Source of the DNA: Kosakonia sp. SMBL-WEM22
Lineage (GTDB): Bacteria; Pseudomonadota; Gammaproteobacteria; Enterobacterales; Enterobacteriaceae
DNA: 64,000 nucleotides
Assembly (NCBI RefSeq): GCF_014490785.1
Contig: NZ_CP051488.1
Span: forward strand, 4,588,001 to 4,652,000
Direction: 5' to 3'
In this document: piece after piece, positions 8,755-17,480 of the stretch
Layout of the letters: each line of letters opens with the position of its first letter
Position numbering within the stretch: the stretch's first letter is position 1
Translations under genes and position numbers: made by a program
The notes under the pieces: generated by a model
Told to the model about the DNA's origin: nothing
Databases searched by the model: none
What the model saw: only the letters and a program-made list of their open reading frames with translations

Positions 8755-9750
8755 CTAAATAGATCCACCCGGTGACAAAGTGAAACCTAAATCTAACAAC
8801 TTTGGCGTAACTTCTTCACCACGGATACGCGCCAGCAGCCGTTCCGCACCGATGCGCCCCATGCGTTCACGCGGCGTCAGCACGCTTGCCAGACGCGGTT
8901 CCATCACCTGACCAATGTCATGCCCGTGGAACCCGGCAATCGCCATATCTTGTGGGATCTTCAGCCCCAGACGCTGGCACTCAAAGGCAGCACCGACGGC
9001 AAGGTCATCGTTAGTACAGAAAATCCCATCAAGCTGCGGATACTCGCGGCGCGCCTGGCGCATCAACTCAATGCCGGCGGTATAAGAGGAGGATTGTTCC
9101 ACCATCACACTGTACGGCGTCAGCCCCGCATCCAGCATCGCCTGCTCGTACCCCTTCTGTTTGATGATAGTACGTTCATCCAGACGTGCACCGAGATAGG
9201 CAACGCGACGATGGCCGCGCGCAAGAATGGCGGCGGTGATTTGCCGGGCGGCCTCGAAGTTATCAAAGCCGACGGCAATATCGAGGCAGGGGGATTTGCT
9301 GTCCATCAACTCAACGACCGGAATGCCTGCCACTTCGATCATTTTTAGCGTGCGCGGCGTGTGGGTGCGTTCAGTGAGGACTAAGCCATCAATGTTCCAT
9401 GAGAGCATCGACTCCAGTCGCTCCTCCTCCATTTCCGCTTTGTAGCCGTAGTGCGCCAGCATGGTTTGATAGCCGTGCGCGTCGGTAACGCTTTCAATGC
9501 CGCGAAGCACTTCAGCGAAAACCTGGTTCGTTAAAGAGGGAAGCAGTACGCCAATGGCGCGGCTGGTAGCGTTAGAGAGAATATCGGGCGCGCGGTTAGG
9601 GATATAACCCAGTTCATCAAGGGCGGCGGCGATTTTGCCACGTAAAGCGATGGAAACCTGTTCCGGGTTACGCAAAAAACGGCTGACCGTCATTTTGGTC
9701 ACGCCTACGCGATCGGCCACATCCTGTAGTACGGGTCTTTTCTTTTTCAT
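8755..9750 (-). CDS. gntR: GntR, LacI-family repressor of gluconate uptake genes
   Basis: GntR represses gntT and gntKU and is released by gluconate. The 331 residues match E. coli exactly in length. The LacI-type helix-turn-helix is at residues 6-27 (LQDVADRVGVTKMTVSRFL), followed by the hinge (LSNATSRAIGVLLPSL) and a periplasmic-binding-protein-like core (CTNDDLAVGA, IAGFHGHDIG). It lies 136 bases upstream of gntK in the same direction and probably has its own promoter. Confidence 0.96.
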   Translation of the reverse strand: MKKKRPVLQDVADRVGVTKMTVSRFLRNPEQVSIALRGKIAAALDELGYIPNRAPDILSNATSRAIGVLLPSLTNQVFAEVLRGIESVTDAHGYQTMLAHYGYKAEMEEERLESMLSWNIDGLVLTERTHTPRTLKMIEVAGIPVVELMDSKSPCLDIAVGFDNFEAARQITAAILARGHRRVAYLGARLDERTIIKQKGYEQAMLDAGLTPYSVMVEQSSSYTAGIELMRQARREYPQLDGIFCTNDDLAVGAAFECQRLGLKIPQDMAIAGFHGHDIGQVMEPRLASVLTPRERMGRIGAERLLARIRGEEVTPKLLDLGFTLSPGGSI

Positions 9751-9854
9751 CGCCCTGATAATTTACGCAAAAGAGAGGGGGTGCGCAGTTTATCACGGAC
9801 AATGCGCAATCTTGCGGTCAAAAACCCCAGGATTGCGCGTTTATTTACGCCACA

Positions 9855-10550
9855 TCACACCGGTGGCAGATCGAAGAGCAGGATTTCGCTATCGCTGTCC
9901 GCATGAACCGAGATTGCCTGCTCATCCCAGATAGCGAGGCCATCGCTGGTGGTCGCTTTGGTGCCATTAATGGTGACTTCACCTTTCACAACCTGGATCC
10001 AGACGCGGCGCTCGGCGGCAATCTGATGCACAGATTGCTCATCTTTCAGCAGCGCCCAGCGGTAAAGCTCCATATCCTGATGCACTTTCAGCGAACCGTC
10101 GCGGGCATCCGGTGAAAGCACCAGCTGTTTGCCCTGCGTGGCGTCGAAGCGGCGCTGCTCGTAGCGCGGCTCGATACCGTTAGTTTCCGGGATGATCCAG
10201 ATTTGGTACAGGCGCAGACGGTCGGTTTTGCTCGGGTTGTACTCAGAGTGACGCACTCCGGTGCCGGCGCTCATGATCTGGAATTCGCCCGCCGGAACCT
10301 GCTCTTTGTTACCCATGCTGTCCTGGTGCTCTACCGCGCCTTCCAGCACATATGTCAGGATCTCCATATCTTTATGCGGGTGGGTACCAAAGCCCTGCCC
10401 CGCATCAATAACGTCATCGTTAATCACGCGCAGCGCTGAAAAACCCATAAAGTTCGGATCGTAATAGTTAGCAAACGAGAAGGTGTGCCAGGAGTCCAGC
10501 CAGCCATGGTTAGCGTGGCCGCGGTCATTTGCTTTGCGTAAGAAGATCAT
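9855..10550 (-). CDS. yhhW: YhhW, pirin-family quercetin 2,3-dioxygenase
   Basis: A bicupin protein of 231 residues, the same length as E. coli YhhW, which opens quercetin in vitro with a bound metal ion; its physiological role is unknown. The pirin metal ligands are visible in FGTHPHKDMEILTYVLEG (two histidines near 57 and 59) and in GTGVRHSEYN (His 101, Glu 103). An inverted repeat (GCGCAATC at 9804, GATTGCGC at 9831) just after the gene could act as its terminator. yhhX lies 123 bases upstream in the same direction. Confidence 0.93.
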   Translation of the reverse strand: MIFLRKANDRGHANHGWLDSWHTFSFANYYDPNFMGFSALRVINDDVIDAGQGFGTHPHKDMEILTYVLEGAVEHQDSMGNKEQVPAGEFQIMSAGTGVRHSEYNPSKTDRLRLYQIWIIPETNGIEPRYEQRRFDATQGKQLVLSPDARDGSLKVHQDMELYRWALLKDEQSVHQIAAERRVWIQVVKGEVTINGTKATTSDGLAIWDEQAISVHADSDSEILLFDLPPV

Positions 10551-10673
10551 CTTTTTTTACCCCGTCTGTTTTCGATGGGGTAAGTGTGGACGCAATTATT
10601 GCCCAATCATAGAGGGGGAAAATTGACTCCTCTGTTCAAAAAAAGTGAACAAGCGCAGAGGAGCCATATTCCC

Positions 10674-11711
10674 TTACTTGGCGAGGGTTATCGTTGCAGG
10701 CGACGCCTGCTCAAAGGCGCGTTCCAGCAGCTCAAGGTTGGTAAGAACGTCAGTTTCCTTGACGTAATTTTCCGCGCCGTTCGTCAGCGTTTCATACAGC
10801 GCATCGTAGACGCGTCCGTAGTCGCCTGGCTCAGGCGCAATCTCTTCACGCACCGTTTCGCCCGCGTCATTGACGTACTCCAGAATGCCCACACTGTCGT
10901 CTGCGGCAAATCCCGCATCGCCCGGCATGATATTGGCTTTCAGGCTGGTCTCCTGCTGATCGACGCCATATTTAACGAATGAGCCTTTACGGCCATGGAC
11001 GATAAATTTCGGGTAATCGATTTTCACCAGGTGACTGGTTTTCACAATCGCTTTCAGATCGCCATAGAAGAGCTGCGCTTCAAACGTATCGTCAGGGTTG
11101 GCTTTGTTGCGCAGGCTGCGAATGTCATAGGCGGCGTGATCCGGGCGGCCAAACAGCGAGATAATCTGATCCATAGTGTGCACGCCAAGGCCGTAAAACG
11201 AGCCATCCTGCGGCAGACCCGGCTTGCTTTCCGCTTCCGGGCGGTAATAGTCAAAGTGGCTTTCGATCTCAACAATCTCGCCCAGTTTGCCGCTCTCAAT
11301 CACCTTTTTGGTGGTGAGGAAGCAGGAGTCGAAACGGCGATTCTGATAGGGCGTTACCGTCAGGCCTTTGCTTTTCGCCAGCTCAAACAGCGTGACCGCT
11401 TCCGCCATAGTTGGCGTGAAAGGTTTCTCGACCAGCACGTTTTTCCCCGCTTCCAGCGCGCGTTTCGCATAGTCGAAATGGCTATCGGCATGGGTGCAGA
11501 CAATCACCAGTTTGACCTGCGGGTCGTTAAGCACCTCGTCCAGGTCGCTGGTGAAGTGAATGTGCTGATAATCGGGGTGCTGCTCCTGTGGCTTCGGATG
11601 GCGGCGGAAAATGTGCGCCACATGCCAGCTGGCTTTACGATTGAGGACATAAGGCAGGTGATATCGGGTAGTGCTTTTACCAAATCCAATAAATGCGCAA
11701 TGTAGAGTCAT
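10674..11711 (-). CDS. yhhX: YhhX, predicted Gfo/Idh/MocA-family oxidoreductase
   Basis: The 345 residues have a Rossmann NAD(P)-binding N-terminus (CAFIGFGKSTTRYH) and the family motif EKPFTPT (near residue 95), followed by a beta-sheet substrate domain. Length and sequence follow E. coli YhhX, whose substrate is not established. It is divergent from the bactofilin gene across a 237-base gap in which nothing else is evident. In E. coli ryhB lies directly upstream; here the bactofilin gene is between them. Confidence 0.93.
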   Translation of the reverse strand: MTLHCAFIGFGKSTTRYHLPYVLNRKASWHVAHIFRRHPKPQEQHPDYQHIHFTSDLDEVLNDPQVKLVIVCTHADSHFDYAKRALEAGKNVLVEKPFTPTMAEAVTLFELAKSKGLTVTPYQNRRFDSCFLTTKKVIESGKLGEIVEIESHFDYYRPEAESKPGLPQDGSFYGLGVHTMDQIISLFGRPDHAAYDIRSLRNKANPDDTFEAQLFYGDLKAIVKTSHLVKIDYPKFIVHGRKGSFVKYGVDQQETSLKANIMPGDAGFAADDSVGILEYVNDAGETVREEIAPEPGDYGRVYDALYETLTNGAENYVKETDVLTNLELLERAFEQASPATITLAK

Positions 11712-11948
11712 CGTGTCGTCCTTTGCAGAATATCTCTTTTTACCTTAGACCAGGCCCGGCGAGAGCTGAAACAAGAACGTCTTATTTATCGATTATTGTT
11801 ATGTTTTTTAGCCATTTATAAATTCCGATTTTTCTTTCGCGCTCTTGATCGCCTCCCCTAATTCGCGCATAAAACACGCGGCAATATCCGTTTGCCCCTT
11901 TCATGAGTCAGAAGCACCCACCACGCAGGGAGTTGCGCGCAATACAGC

Positions 11949-12557
11949 ATGGATAAGCACTACTGGTATTTAAATCTCGCTCTTGCTTTTTGGGCCTTCG
12001 CGCTGGGGAGCTGGTGCATTGATGCACGGCTCTGGGCACAAGTTGCGGCATCGCTAACGCTTCTCGGCTTCTTCTTACATTTTGTACAACATCAGGTTAA
12101 CGCTATGTTTGGTAAAGAGAAAACCCCAAAAACGCCTCCACTACAACCGATTACGCCCTCACTGGTTAATGAAAAAGAGACGCTGCGCGATGAGAAGCAG
12201 AACACAGTTGTCGCCAGCGGTACCACCTTTGTCGGCAATATTACCTCAAGCGGGCAAGTGCATATTTACGGCACGCTTACCGGCAATATCGAAGCAAAAG
12301 ACAACATTATCCGTATCATGCGTAATGGCGTGGTTGAAGGTAATCTTGTCTGCCGCGAGCTATTTATCGACGGCACGGTGAACGGCGAGTGCAACAGCGA
12401 AATGTTGAATATCGAAGAGAATGGCAACATCAACGGCACGTTGACCTACAGCGCGCTGACCATCAAGAAAGGCGGTACCTTCTCAGGCCAGGCGAAACTC
12501 ACCGCGCCAATCGCGAAATTAAGCGTTGAGAAAGAGAAGAAGCGAGCCGCTGAATAA
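11949..12557 (+). CDS. Membrane-anchored bactofilin (polymer-forming cytoskeletal protein, CcmA-like)
   Basis: The 202-residue protein has two hydrophobic segments (about residues 5-21 and 28-46), a proline-rich linker and then a bactofilin beta-helix domain (about 80-185). The domain is built of short glycine-centred turns (SGQVHIYGTLTGNIEA, NGVVEGNLVC, DGTVNGEC, NGNINGTL). Bactofilins polymerise without nucleotide and help set cell shape. The arrangement resembles Proteus mirabilis CcmA. An in-frame ATG at 12105 (MFGKEK) just after the membrane segments could give a soluble short form. The gene is absent from this position in E. coli K-12 and ends six bases before the terminator of ryhB, which points toward it. 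Function is inferred from the fold only. Confidence 0.85.
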   Translation: MDKHYWYLNLALAFWAFALGSWCIDARLWAQVAASLTLLGFFLHFVQHQVNAMFGKEKTPKTPPLQPITPSLVNEKETLRDEKQNTVVASGTTFVGNITSSGQVHIYGTLTGNIEAKDNIIRIMRNGVVEGNLVCRELFIDGTVNGECNSEMLNIEENGNINGTLTYSALTIKKGGTFSGQAKLTAPIAKLSVEKEKKRAAE

Positions 12558-12562
12558 CAGGT

Positions 12563-12655
12563 AAAAAAAAGCCAGCACCCGGCTGGCTAAGAAATACTGG
12601 AAGCAATGTGAGCAATGTCGTGCTTTCAGGATTGCCGTACGGTTCCCCTGAATGC
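12563..12655 (-). ncRNA. ryhB: RyhB iron-stress small RNA
   Basis: The minus strand carries the core of E. coli RyhB: CCTGAAAGCACGACATTGCT, CACATTGCTTCCAGTATT, then the terminator stem AGCCAGCCGGGTGCTGGCT with a T run. RyhB works with Hfq to shut down iron-containing proteins when iron is scarce. The first 30 nucleotides differ from E. coli (CATTCAGGGGAACCGTACGG instead of the GCGATCAGGAAGACC type). The 5' end is estimated from the TATTAT -10 element next to the Fur box and is uncertain by a few bases. Confidence 0.93.
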
Positions 12656-12659
12656 ATGG

Positions 12660-12680
12660 CAATAATAATCATTATCATTC
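12660..12680 (-). promoter_or_regulatory. Fur box over the ryhB promoter
   Basis: GAATGATAATGATTATTATT (minus strand) is an excellent match to the Fur consensus of GATAAT-type repeats and overlaps the ryhB -10 region, so ferric uptake regulator with iron would block ryhB transcription. Confidence 0.88.
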
Positions 12681-12774
12681 GCACTTGTCTACCCCCTGTG
12701 ACAAAAAATGGCAGTTGACGCTTCGCCTGAAAGACCGGAATGTGAAGGCTAACCCAACCAACAGGAGAAGCAGG

Positions 12775-13266
12775 ATGAGCGAGATAGTGATACGCCACGC
12801 TGAAATGCACGATGTCGAACCGTTACGACAGATTTACGCGCAGCCCGAGGTGTATCAAAACCTACTCCAGCTACCTCATCCCTCTTCCGACCACTGGCAT
12901 AAACGCCTGACGCCGCAGCCGGGCCGCCGGGATCTGATCGCCACGCTTGATGAGCAGGTGGCAGGCCATCTTGGTTTGATGGTTGAGCAAAACCCGCGCC
13001 GCAGCCACGTCGCCAGCTTTGGCATTATGGTTGCGCCTCATTTTCAAAACCGTGGTATCGCCAGCGCGTTAATCAACGAGATGGTGCAACTGTGTGATAA
13101 CTGGCTGCGCATCGACCGCATTGAGCTGTCGGTATATGCCGATAACGCACCCGCGCTAACGGTCTACCGTAAGTATGGTTTTGAAGTGGAAGGCACCGCG
13201 AAACGCCATTCACTGCGTAACGGCGAATATGTCGATTCGTACTATATGGCGCGTATGAAGCGGTAA
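12775..13266 (+). CDS. yhhY: YhhY (AaaT), GNAT-family N-acetyltransferase
   Basis: A 163-residue single-domain GNAT acetyltransferase; E. coli YhhY acetylates some amino acids in vitro. The acetyl-CoA loop is HFQNRGIASALI (about residues 87-98) and the C-terminus YRKYGFEVEGTAKRHSLRNG is typical of the family. The frame is open upstream through the ryhB Fur box, but the ATG at 12775 is preceded by AACAGGAGAAGCAGG, a clear ribosome site, and starts MSEIVIRHAE as in E. coli. A hairpin follows the stop. Confidence 0.92.
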   Translation: MSEIVIRHAEMHDVEPLRQIYAQPEVYQNLLQLPHPSSDHWHKRLTPQPGRRDLIATLDEQVAGHLGLMVEQNPRRSHVASFGIMVAPHFQNRGIASALINEMVQLCDNWLRIDRIELSVYADNAPALTVYRKYGFEVEGTAKRHSLRNGEYVDSYYMARMKR

Positions 13267-13272
13267 AACTAT

Positions 13273-13297
13273 CCCTCTCCCGTGCGGGAGAGGGAAA
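13273..13297. terminator. Terminator hairpin between yhhY and ggt
   Basis: CCCTCTCCC-GTGC-GGGAGAGGG is a perfect nine-pair stem located between the convergent ends of yhhY and ggt; T-rich bases follow on the plus side only weakly. Confidence 0.65.
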
Positions 13298-13302
13298 TTT
13301 CT

Positions 13303-15063
13303 TTAATATCCTGCGGTTAAATCATCTACCGAACGCGGATCGGACGCACCATACAGCGTGCCATCCGGCCCAACCATAATGCTCTGCGTACTGCCCATAG
13401 AGGCTTTCACAGCCACCTTCTGCCCCTTCTGCTCCAGCAGTTTCAGGGTGTCAGGGCTAAAGCCCTTCTCCACGCGCAGTTCGTCCGGCAACCACTGATG
13501 ATGGAAGCGCGGCGCATTGGTCGCTTCGGCAATGTTCATTCCATAATCAATGGTGTTGACAACCATTTGCAGCACGGTAGTAATAATCCGGCTGCCGCCA
13601 GGGCTACCGGTGACCAGCCAGGTTTTGCCATCTTTCAACACAATCGTCGGCGACATCGATGAGAGCGGACGCTTGCCCGGCCCGATAGCATTCGCATCAC
13701 CACCTACCAGACCATAGACATTGGGCACGCCCGGTTTGGCTGAGAAGTCATCCATCTCGTTATTCATCAGAATGCCGGTATTACCGGCCACAATGCCGCT
13801 GCCAAACACGGTGTTCAGCGTGTAGGTCACCGCAACGGCGTTACCCTCTTTATCCACCACTGAGAAGTGGGTGGTCTGGTTGCTCTCGTAAGGTTCCAGT
13901 TTTCCGGGGCGGATCTGGCTGGAGGGGCGCGCTTTATTCACATCGATCTGCTCAGCGATGGATTTGGCGTACGCTTTGCTGGTCAGCGCCTGCCATGGCA
14001 CTTTCACAAAATCGGGATCGCCGAGGTATTCAGAACGGTCGGCGTAGGCATATTTTTCCGCTTCCGCCATCACCTGCATCGCATCGGCGCTGCCGAAGCC
14101 ATATTTCGCCAGGTCGAAACTCTCCAGGATGTTGAGGATCTGAATGATATGGATCCCGCCAGACGATGGTGGCGGCATAGAGTAGACCTGATAACCGCGA
14201 TAGTCGCCGCTCACCGGCGTACGCTCAACGGCTTTGTAGCTGGCAAGATCCTCTTTGGTGATCAGCCCGCCGTTTTTGCTCATCTCCTGGGCGATCTGCT
14301 CTGCCGTTGTGCCTTTATAAAAACCATCCGGCCCCTTTTCCGCGATTAGCTCAAGGCTCTTCGCGAGGTTGGCCTGCACCAGCTTGTCGCCCTTCTTCAG
14401 CGGCTCCCCCTCTTTCCAGAAGATCGCCTTGCTGGTGTCGTGGTTCGGCAGCACTTCACTGCCGTAAGTTTTGAGATCGTCCGCCAGCGCATCGTTAACC
14501 GTGAAACCCTGCTTCGCCAGTTTAATGGCGGGTTGCACCACCTTTTTCAGCGGCAGCGAGCCATACTTCTCCAGCGCCAGCGAGAAGCCGGCGACCGTGC
14601 CAGGCGTGCCGGAAGCGAGATGGGAGGTCAGCGATTTTTTGCTGTCCGGGTTGCCCTGATCGTCGAGAAACATATCGCGCGTGGCGGCTGCAGGTGCCAT
14701 TTCGCGGAAATCGATCGCCGTGACCTTACCCTCTTTGGTACGGATCATCATAAACCCGCCGCCGCCCAGGTTGCCCGCCTGCGGATGGGTCACCGCCAGC
14801 GCATAGCCGACCGCAACCGCCGCATCGATCGCATTACCCCCCTCTTTGAGGATCTCTACACCCACGCGGGTCGCGGCTTCATCCACCGAGGCCACCATCC
14901 CTTGATGGGCCACTACCGGATGAAAGACATCGGCTTCTACCCCATATGAAACGGGGGCTGGCGCGGGCGCCTGAGCAGGCGGCGGCGCTGCGCCGACACT
15001 GAAACATGCTCCCGCCGTCAGCGCGGCAATCGCCGCCCAACGCGCAAACTGCTGTTTGATCAT
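13303..15063 (-). CDS. ggt: Ggt, periplasmic gamma-glutamyltranspeptidase
   Basis: Ggt cleaves glutathione and other gamma-glutamyl peptides in the periplasm. It is made as a proenzyme that cuts itself into large and small subunits. A Sec signal peptide (about residues 1-27, ending in SVGA) leads the 586-residue protein. The autocatalytic threonine is in SNQTTHFSVVDKEG, and SSMSPTIVLKDG and GSPGGSRIITTVLQ are conserved substrate-binding segments. The start at 15063 (MIKQQFARW) was preferred over an ATG five codons earlier because it matches E. coli. yhhA is divergent. Confidence 0.96.
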   Translation of the reverse strand: MIKQQFARWAAIAALTAGACFSVGAAPPPAQAPAPAPVSYGVEADVFHPVVAHQGMVASVDEAATRVGVEILKEGGNAIDAAVAVGYALAVTHPQAGNLGGGGFMMIRTKEGKVTAIDFREMAPAAATRDMFLDDQGNPDSKKSLTSHLASGTPGTVAGFSLALEKYGSLPLKKVVQPAIKLAKQGFTVNDALADDLKTYGSEVLPNHDTSKAIFWKEGEPLKKGDKLVQANLAKSLELIAEKGPDGFYKGTTAEQIAQEMSKNGGLITKEDLASYKAVERTPVSGDYRGYQVYSMPPPSSGGIHIIQILNILESFDLAKYGFGSADAMQVMAEAEKYAYADRSEYLGDPDFVKVPWQALTSKAYAKSIAEQIDVNKARPSSQIRPGKLEPYESNQTTHFSVVDKEGNAVAVTYTLNTVFGSGIVAGNTGILMNNEMDDFSAKPGVPNVYGLVGGDANAIGPGKRPLSSMSPTIVLKDGKTWLVTGSPGGSRIITTVLQMVVNTIDYGMNIAEATNAPRFHHQWLPDELRVEKGFSPDTLKLLEQKGQKVAVKASMGSTQSIMVGPDGTLYGASDPRSVDDLTAGY

Positions 15064-15186
15064 CGTCGTTCTCCACAAAGAGGGGTTACAGTTCCCGCTT
15101 AAGTCTGGTTCACAATGGGCAAAAAATCATGGTCATGCAGGAATGCGACTAAACTTAAGGGCAGGCCTCAACGGGAGGAGATGAGA

Positions 15187-15672
15187 ATGAAACGCCTTGT
15201 GATTGTGGCAGCTCTGCTGCCTTTTACCGCTTTCGCACAGCCGCTTAACCCGACCAATAACCCGAATCAGCCGGGGTATGTCGTGCCCAGCCAGCAGCGA
15301 ATGCAGACGCAAATGCTCAACCAGCAACAGCAGCAGCAAGGGTTACTGAAACAGCAGCAGCAGACACAGAGCCGCCAGCAGCAGCAGAACCTGCAAATGC
15401 AGATGAACGATAATTCACAGCGAATAAGGCAGGCTCAGCCGGGGGAGCCCGACCCCGCCCACCAGCAAGTGCTCCCCAACAGCAACGGCGGGATGTTAAG
15501 CCAGGGCAGCAGTAGCGGTGGCGGGATGCTAAACCAGCAGAGCAGTAGCGGCGGCGGGATGTTACATCCGCAAAACAGCGCCAGCGGTTCGACCCTGCAG
15601 CAGCCGCATATGCTGCCGCAGACCCAAACGCAAAGCGGCGGCATGCTGCACAGCACGCCGCCCACGCCTTAA
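15187..15672 (+). CDS. yhhA: YhhA, DUF2756 small secreted protein
   Basis: A protein of about 161 residues with a signal peptide (MKRLVIVAALLPFTAFA) and a very low-complexity mature part. Glutamine-rich runs (near residues 40-75) are followed by two near-identical repeats of SSSGGGML. It corresponds to E. coli YhhA, whose function is unknown. GGGAGGAG just upstream supports either ATG 15181 or 15187; the second was chosen on family grounds. Its TAA shares bases with the stop codon of convergent ugpQ. Confidence 0.8.
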   Translation: MKRLVIVAALLPFTAFAQPLNPTNNPNQPGYVVPSQQRMQTQMLNQQQQQQGLLKQQQQTQSRQQQQNLQMQMNDNSQRIRQAQPGEPDPAHQQVLPNSNGGMLSQGSSSGGGMLNQQSSSGGGMLHPQNSASGSTLQQPHMLPQTQTQSGGMLHSTPPTP

Positions 15673-16409
15673 GCACCGAAGTGGGGCCCGATAGCGTCGA
15701 TATTGTCTGTGCAGATGCAATCGACGCCCCACGCCAGCAATTCCGCCGCGCGCGCCGGCTGATTCACCGTATAAACCAGAATGCGCAGACCGGCGTCGCG
15801 CAGCATGCGAACGCGCGCCTCATCAAGCAGTTTATGGTTGAGATGAATCGAGGTGCAGGCCAGACGGTCAGTCACCTCTTGCCAGTCATCGCGCCAGGCA
15901 TCAAGCAGCAGACCGCGCGGCAGTTCCGGTGCGGCCTGTTGCGCCGCTTCCAGCGCATCGATCTCAAACGACGAGAGCAGCGGCGGGGTCATCTCTGACC
16001 ACAACTCGCGGGCGGCAAGCGCGACGACTTTGCCCGTCAGCGGACCGGTGCCAGTTGTCGGTTTGATTTCGATATTCGCCATCATGCCATGCTGCTGGCA
16101 GCGCTGCGCGACCTCTGACAGCAGCGGCAGCGGCTCGCCTTTAAACTCACCGCTGTACCAGCTCCCGGCATCGACCTTCAGCAGATCGCTCCACGCCAGC
16201 TCGCCCGCCACGCCCCAACCATTACTGGTGCGCTCCAGGTTGTCATCATGCAGCAGGAAGATCTGCCCATCTTTCGATAACTTGGCGTCAAATTCGATCA
16301 TCGTGTGGCCATATCTGGCACCGACATCGATCGCCGCAAGGGTATTTTCCGGAGCCAGTTTTCCACCGCCGCGATGGGCGACGATGCGGGGATAGGGCCA
16401 GTTATTCAT
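15669..16409 (-). CDS. ugpQ: UgpQ, cytoplasmic glycerophosphodiester phosphodiesterase
   Basis: UgpQ hydrolyses imported glycerophosphodiesters to glycerol 3-phosphate and the alcohol. The 246 residues form a GDPD TIM barrel without a signal peptide. Catalytic and metal motifs are VAHRGGGKLAPENTLAA at the N-terminus, EFDAKLSKDG and LHDDNLERTSNG. It is the last gene of ugpBAECQ and overlaps ugpC by four bases. Confidence 0.96.
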   Translation of the reverse strand: MNNWPYPRIVAHRGGGKLAPENTLAAIDVGARYGHTMIEFDAKLSKDGQIFLLHDDNLERTSNGWGVAGELAWSDLLKVDAGSWYSGEFKGEPLPLLSEVAQRCQQHGMMANIEIKPTTGTGPLTGKVVALAARELWSEMTPPLLSSFEIDALEAAQQAAPELPRGLLLDAWRDDWQEVTDRLACTSIHLNHKLLDEARVRMLRDAGLRILVYTVNQPARAAELLAWGVDCICTDNIDAIGPHFGA

Positions 16410-17479
16410 ACGCGTTGTCCTGTTTCACCATCGAATAAGTGCAGGTGATGTTCCGCCAGATGCAGCCACAGCGTACTGCCGGGCGCGGGGCGCTCCTGGT
16501 GCGACAGACGCGCCACCAGCTTCTGCTCACCCCAGCGACCATGGGCCAGGTTATCCGCGCCGAGCATCTCCAGCGTATCCATCACCAGCGGTATGCCGCC
16601 TGCGGCTTGTGAGCTTAGCGCAATATGTTCAGGGCGGATACCCAGCGTCATTTTCCGTCCGGCATAGCCGCGATAGTGCCAGTTAATCGGCAGCGCCATG
16701 CCGCTTGCCAGCTCAAAGTGAGTACCCGACTGGCTGATCTGCCCATCGAGTAAATTCATCGCCGGGCTGCCAATAAAACTTGCCACAAAACGGCTGGCCG
16801 GTTTCTCATATACCTCAACCGGCGTACCGATCTGCTCGGCAACGCCTTTGTTCATCACCATCACCCGCTGTGCCAGCGTCATCGCTTCCACCTGATCGTG
16901 AGTCACATAGAGCGAGGTGGTGTTGAGGCGGCGGTGCAGCTGCTGCAACTCAAGGCGCATCTGTACGCGCAGTTTGGCATCCAGGTTAGAGAGTGGTTCA
17001 TCAAACAGGAACACCGCTGGATCGCGCACGATGGCGCGCCCCATCGCCACGCGCTGGCGCTGACCGCCGGAGAGCTCGCGTGGGCGACGCTTCAGCAGCC
17101 CCTCAAGCTCCAGAATGCGTGCCGCTTCCGCCACGCGTCCGGCAATATGCGTTTTGCCCATGCCGCGGATTTTCAGCCCCCAGGCCATGTTCTCCTCCAC
17201 GCTCATGTGCGGATAAAGGGCATAGTTCTGGAATACCATCGCGATGCCGCGATCTTTCGGCTCCTTCTCCGTGACGCGCTGGCGGTCAATCCAGATATCA
17301 CCGCCGGAGACGCGCTCCAGCCCGGCAACCATACGCAGCAGCGTCGACTTTCCGCACCCGGATGGACCCACCATAACGATGAATTCGCCGTCGGCAACAT
17401 CCAGCGTTAACGGCTCAATCACCTGCGTTTTACCGCCGTCCCAACTTTTTGTCACTGCCTGTAATTTTAGAGATGACAT
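16406..17479 (-). CDS. ugpC: UgpC, ATPase subunit of the glycerol-3-phosphate ABC importer
   Basis: UgpC powers uptake of sn-glycerol 3-phosphate and glycerophosphodiesters through UgpA-UgpE. The 357-residue MalK-type ATPase has Walker A (GPSGCGKSTLL), signature (LSGGQRQRVAMGRA), Walker B (VFLFDEPLSNLD) and a C-terminal regulatory OB-like domain (LGIRPEHIALS). The start at MSSLKLQAV matches E. coli; an ATG 11 codons upstream would run into ugpE. Confidence 0.96.
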   Translation of the reverse strand: MSSLKLQAVTKSWDGGKTQVIEPLTLDVADGEFIVMVGPSGCGKSTLLRMVAGLERVSGGDIWIDRQRVTEKEPKDRGIAMVFQNYALYPHMSVEENMAWGLKIRGMGKTHIAGRVAEAARILELEGLLKRRPRELSGGQRQRVAMGRAIVRDPAVFLFDEPLSNLDAKLRVQMRLELQQLHRRLNTTSLYVTHDQVEAMTLAQRVMVMNKGVAEQIGTPVEVYEKPASRFVASFIGSPAMNLLDGQISQSGTHFELASGMALPINWHYRGYAGRKMTLGIRPEHIALSSQAAGGIPLVMDTLEMLGADNLAHGRWGEQKLVARLSHQERPAPGSTLWLHLAEHHLHLFDGETGQRV

Positions 17480-17480
17480 C

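Noticed and set aside
15300..15420. Glutamine-repeat tract as a frameshift or sequencing artefact
   Set aside because: The frame continues through it to a normal stop, with a signal peptide before it, as in E. coli YhhA.
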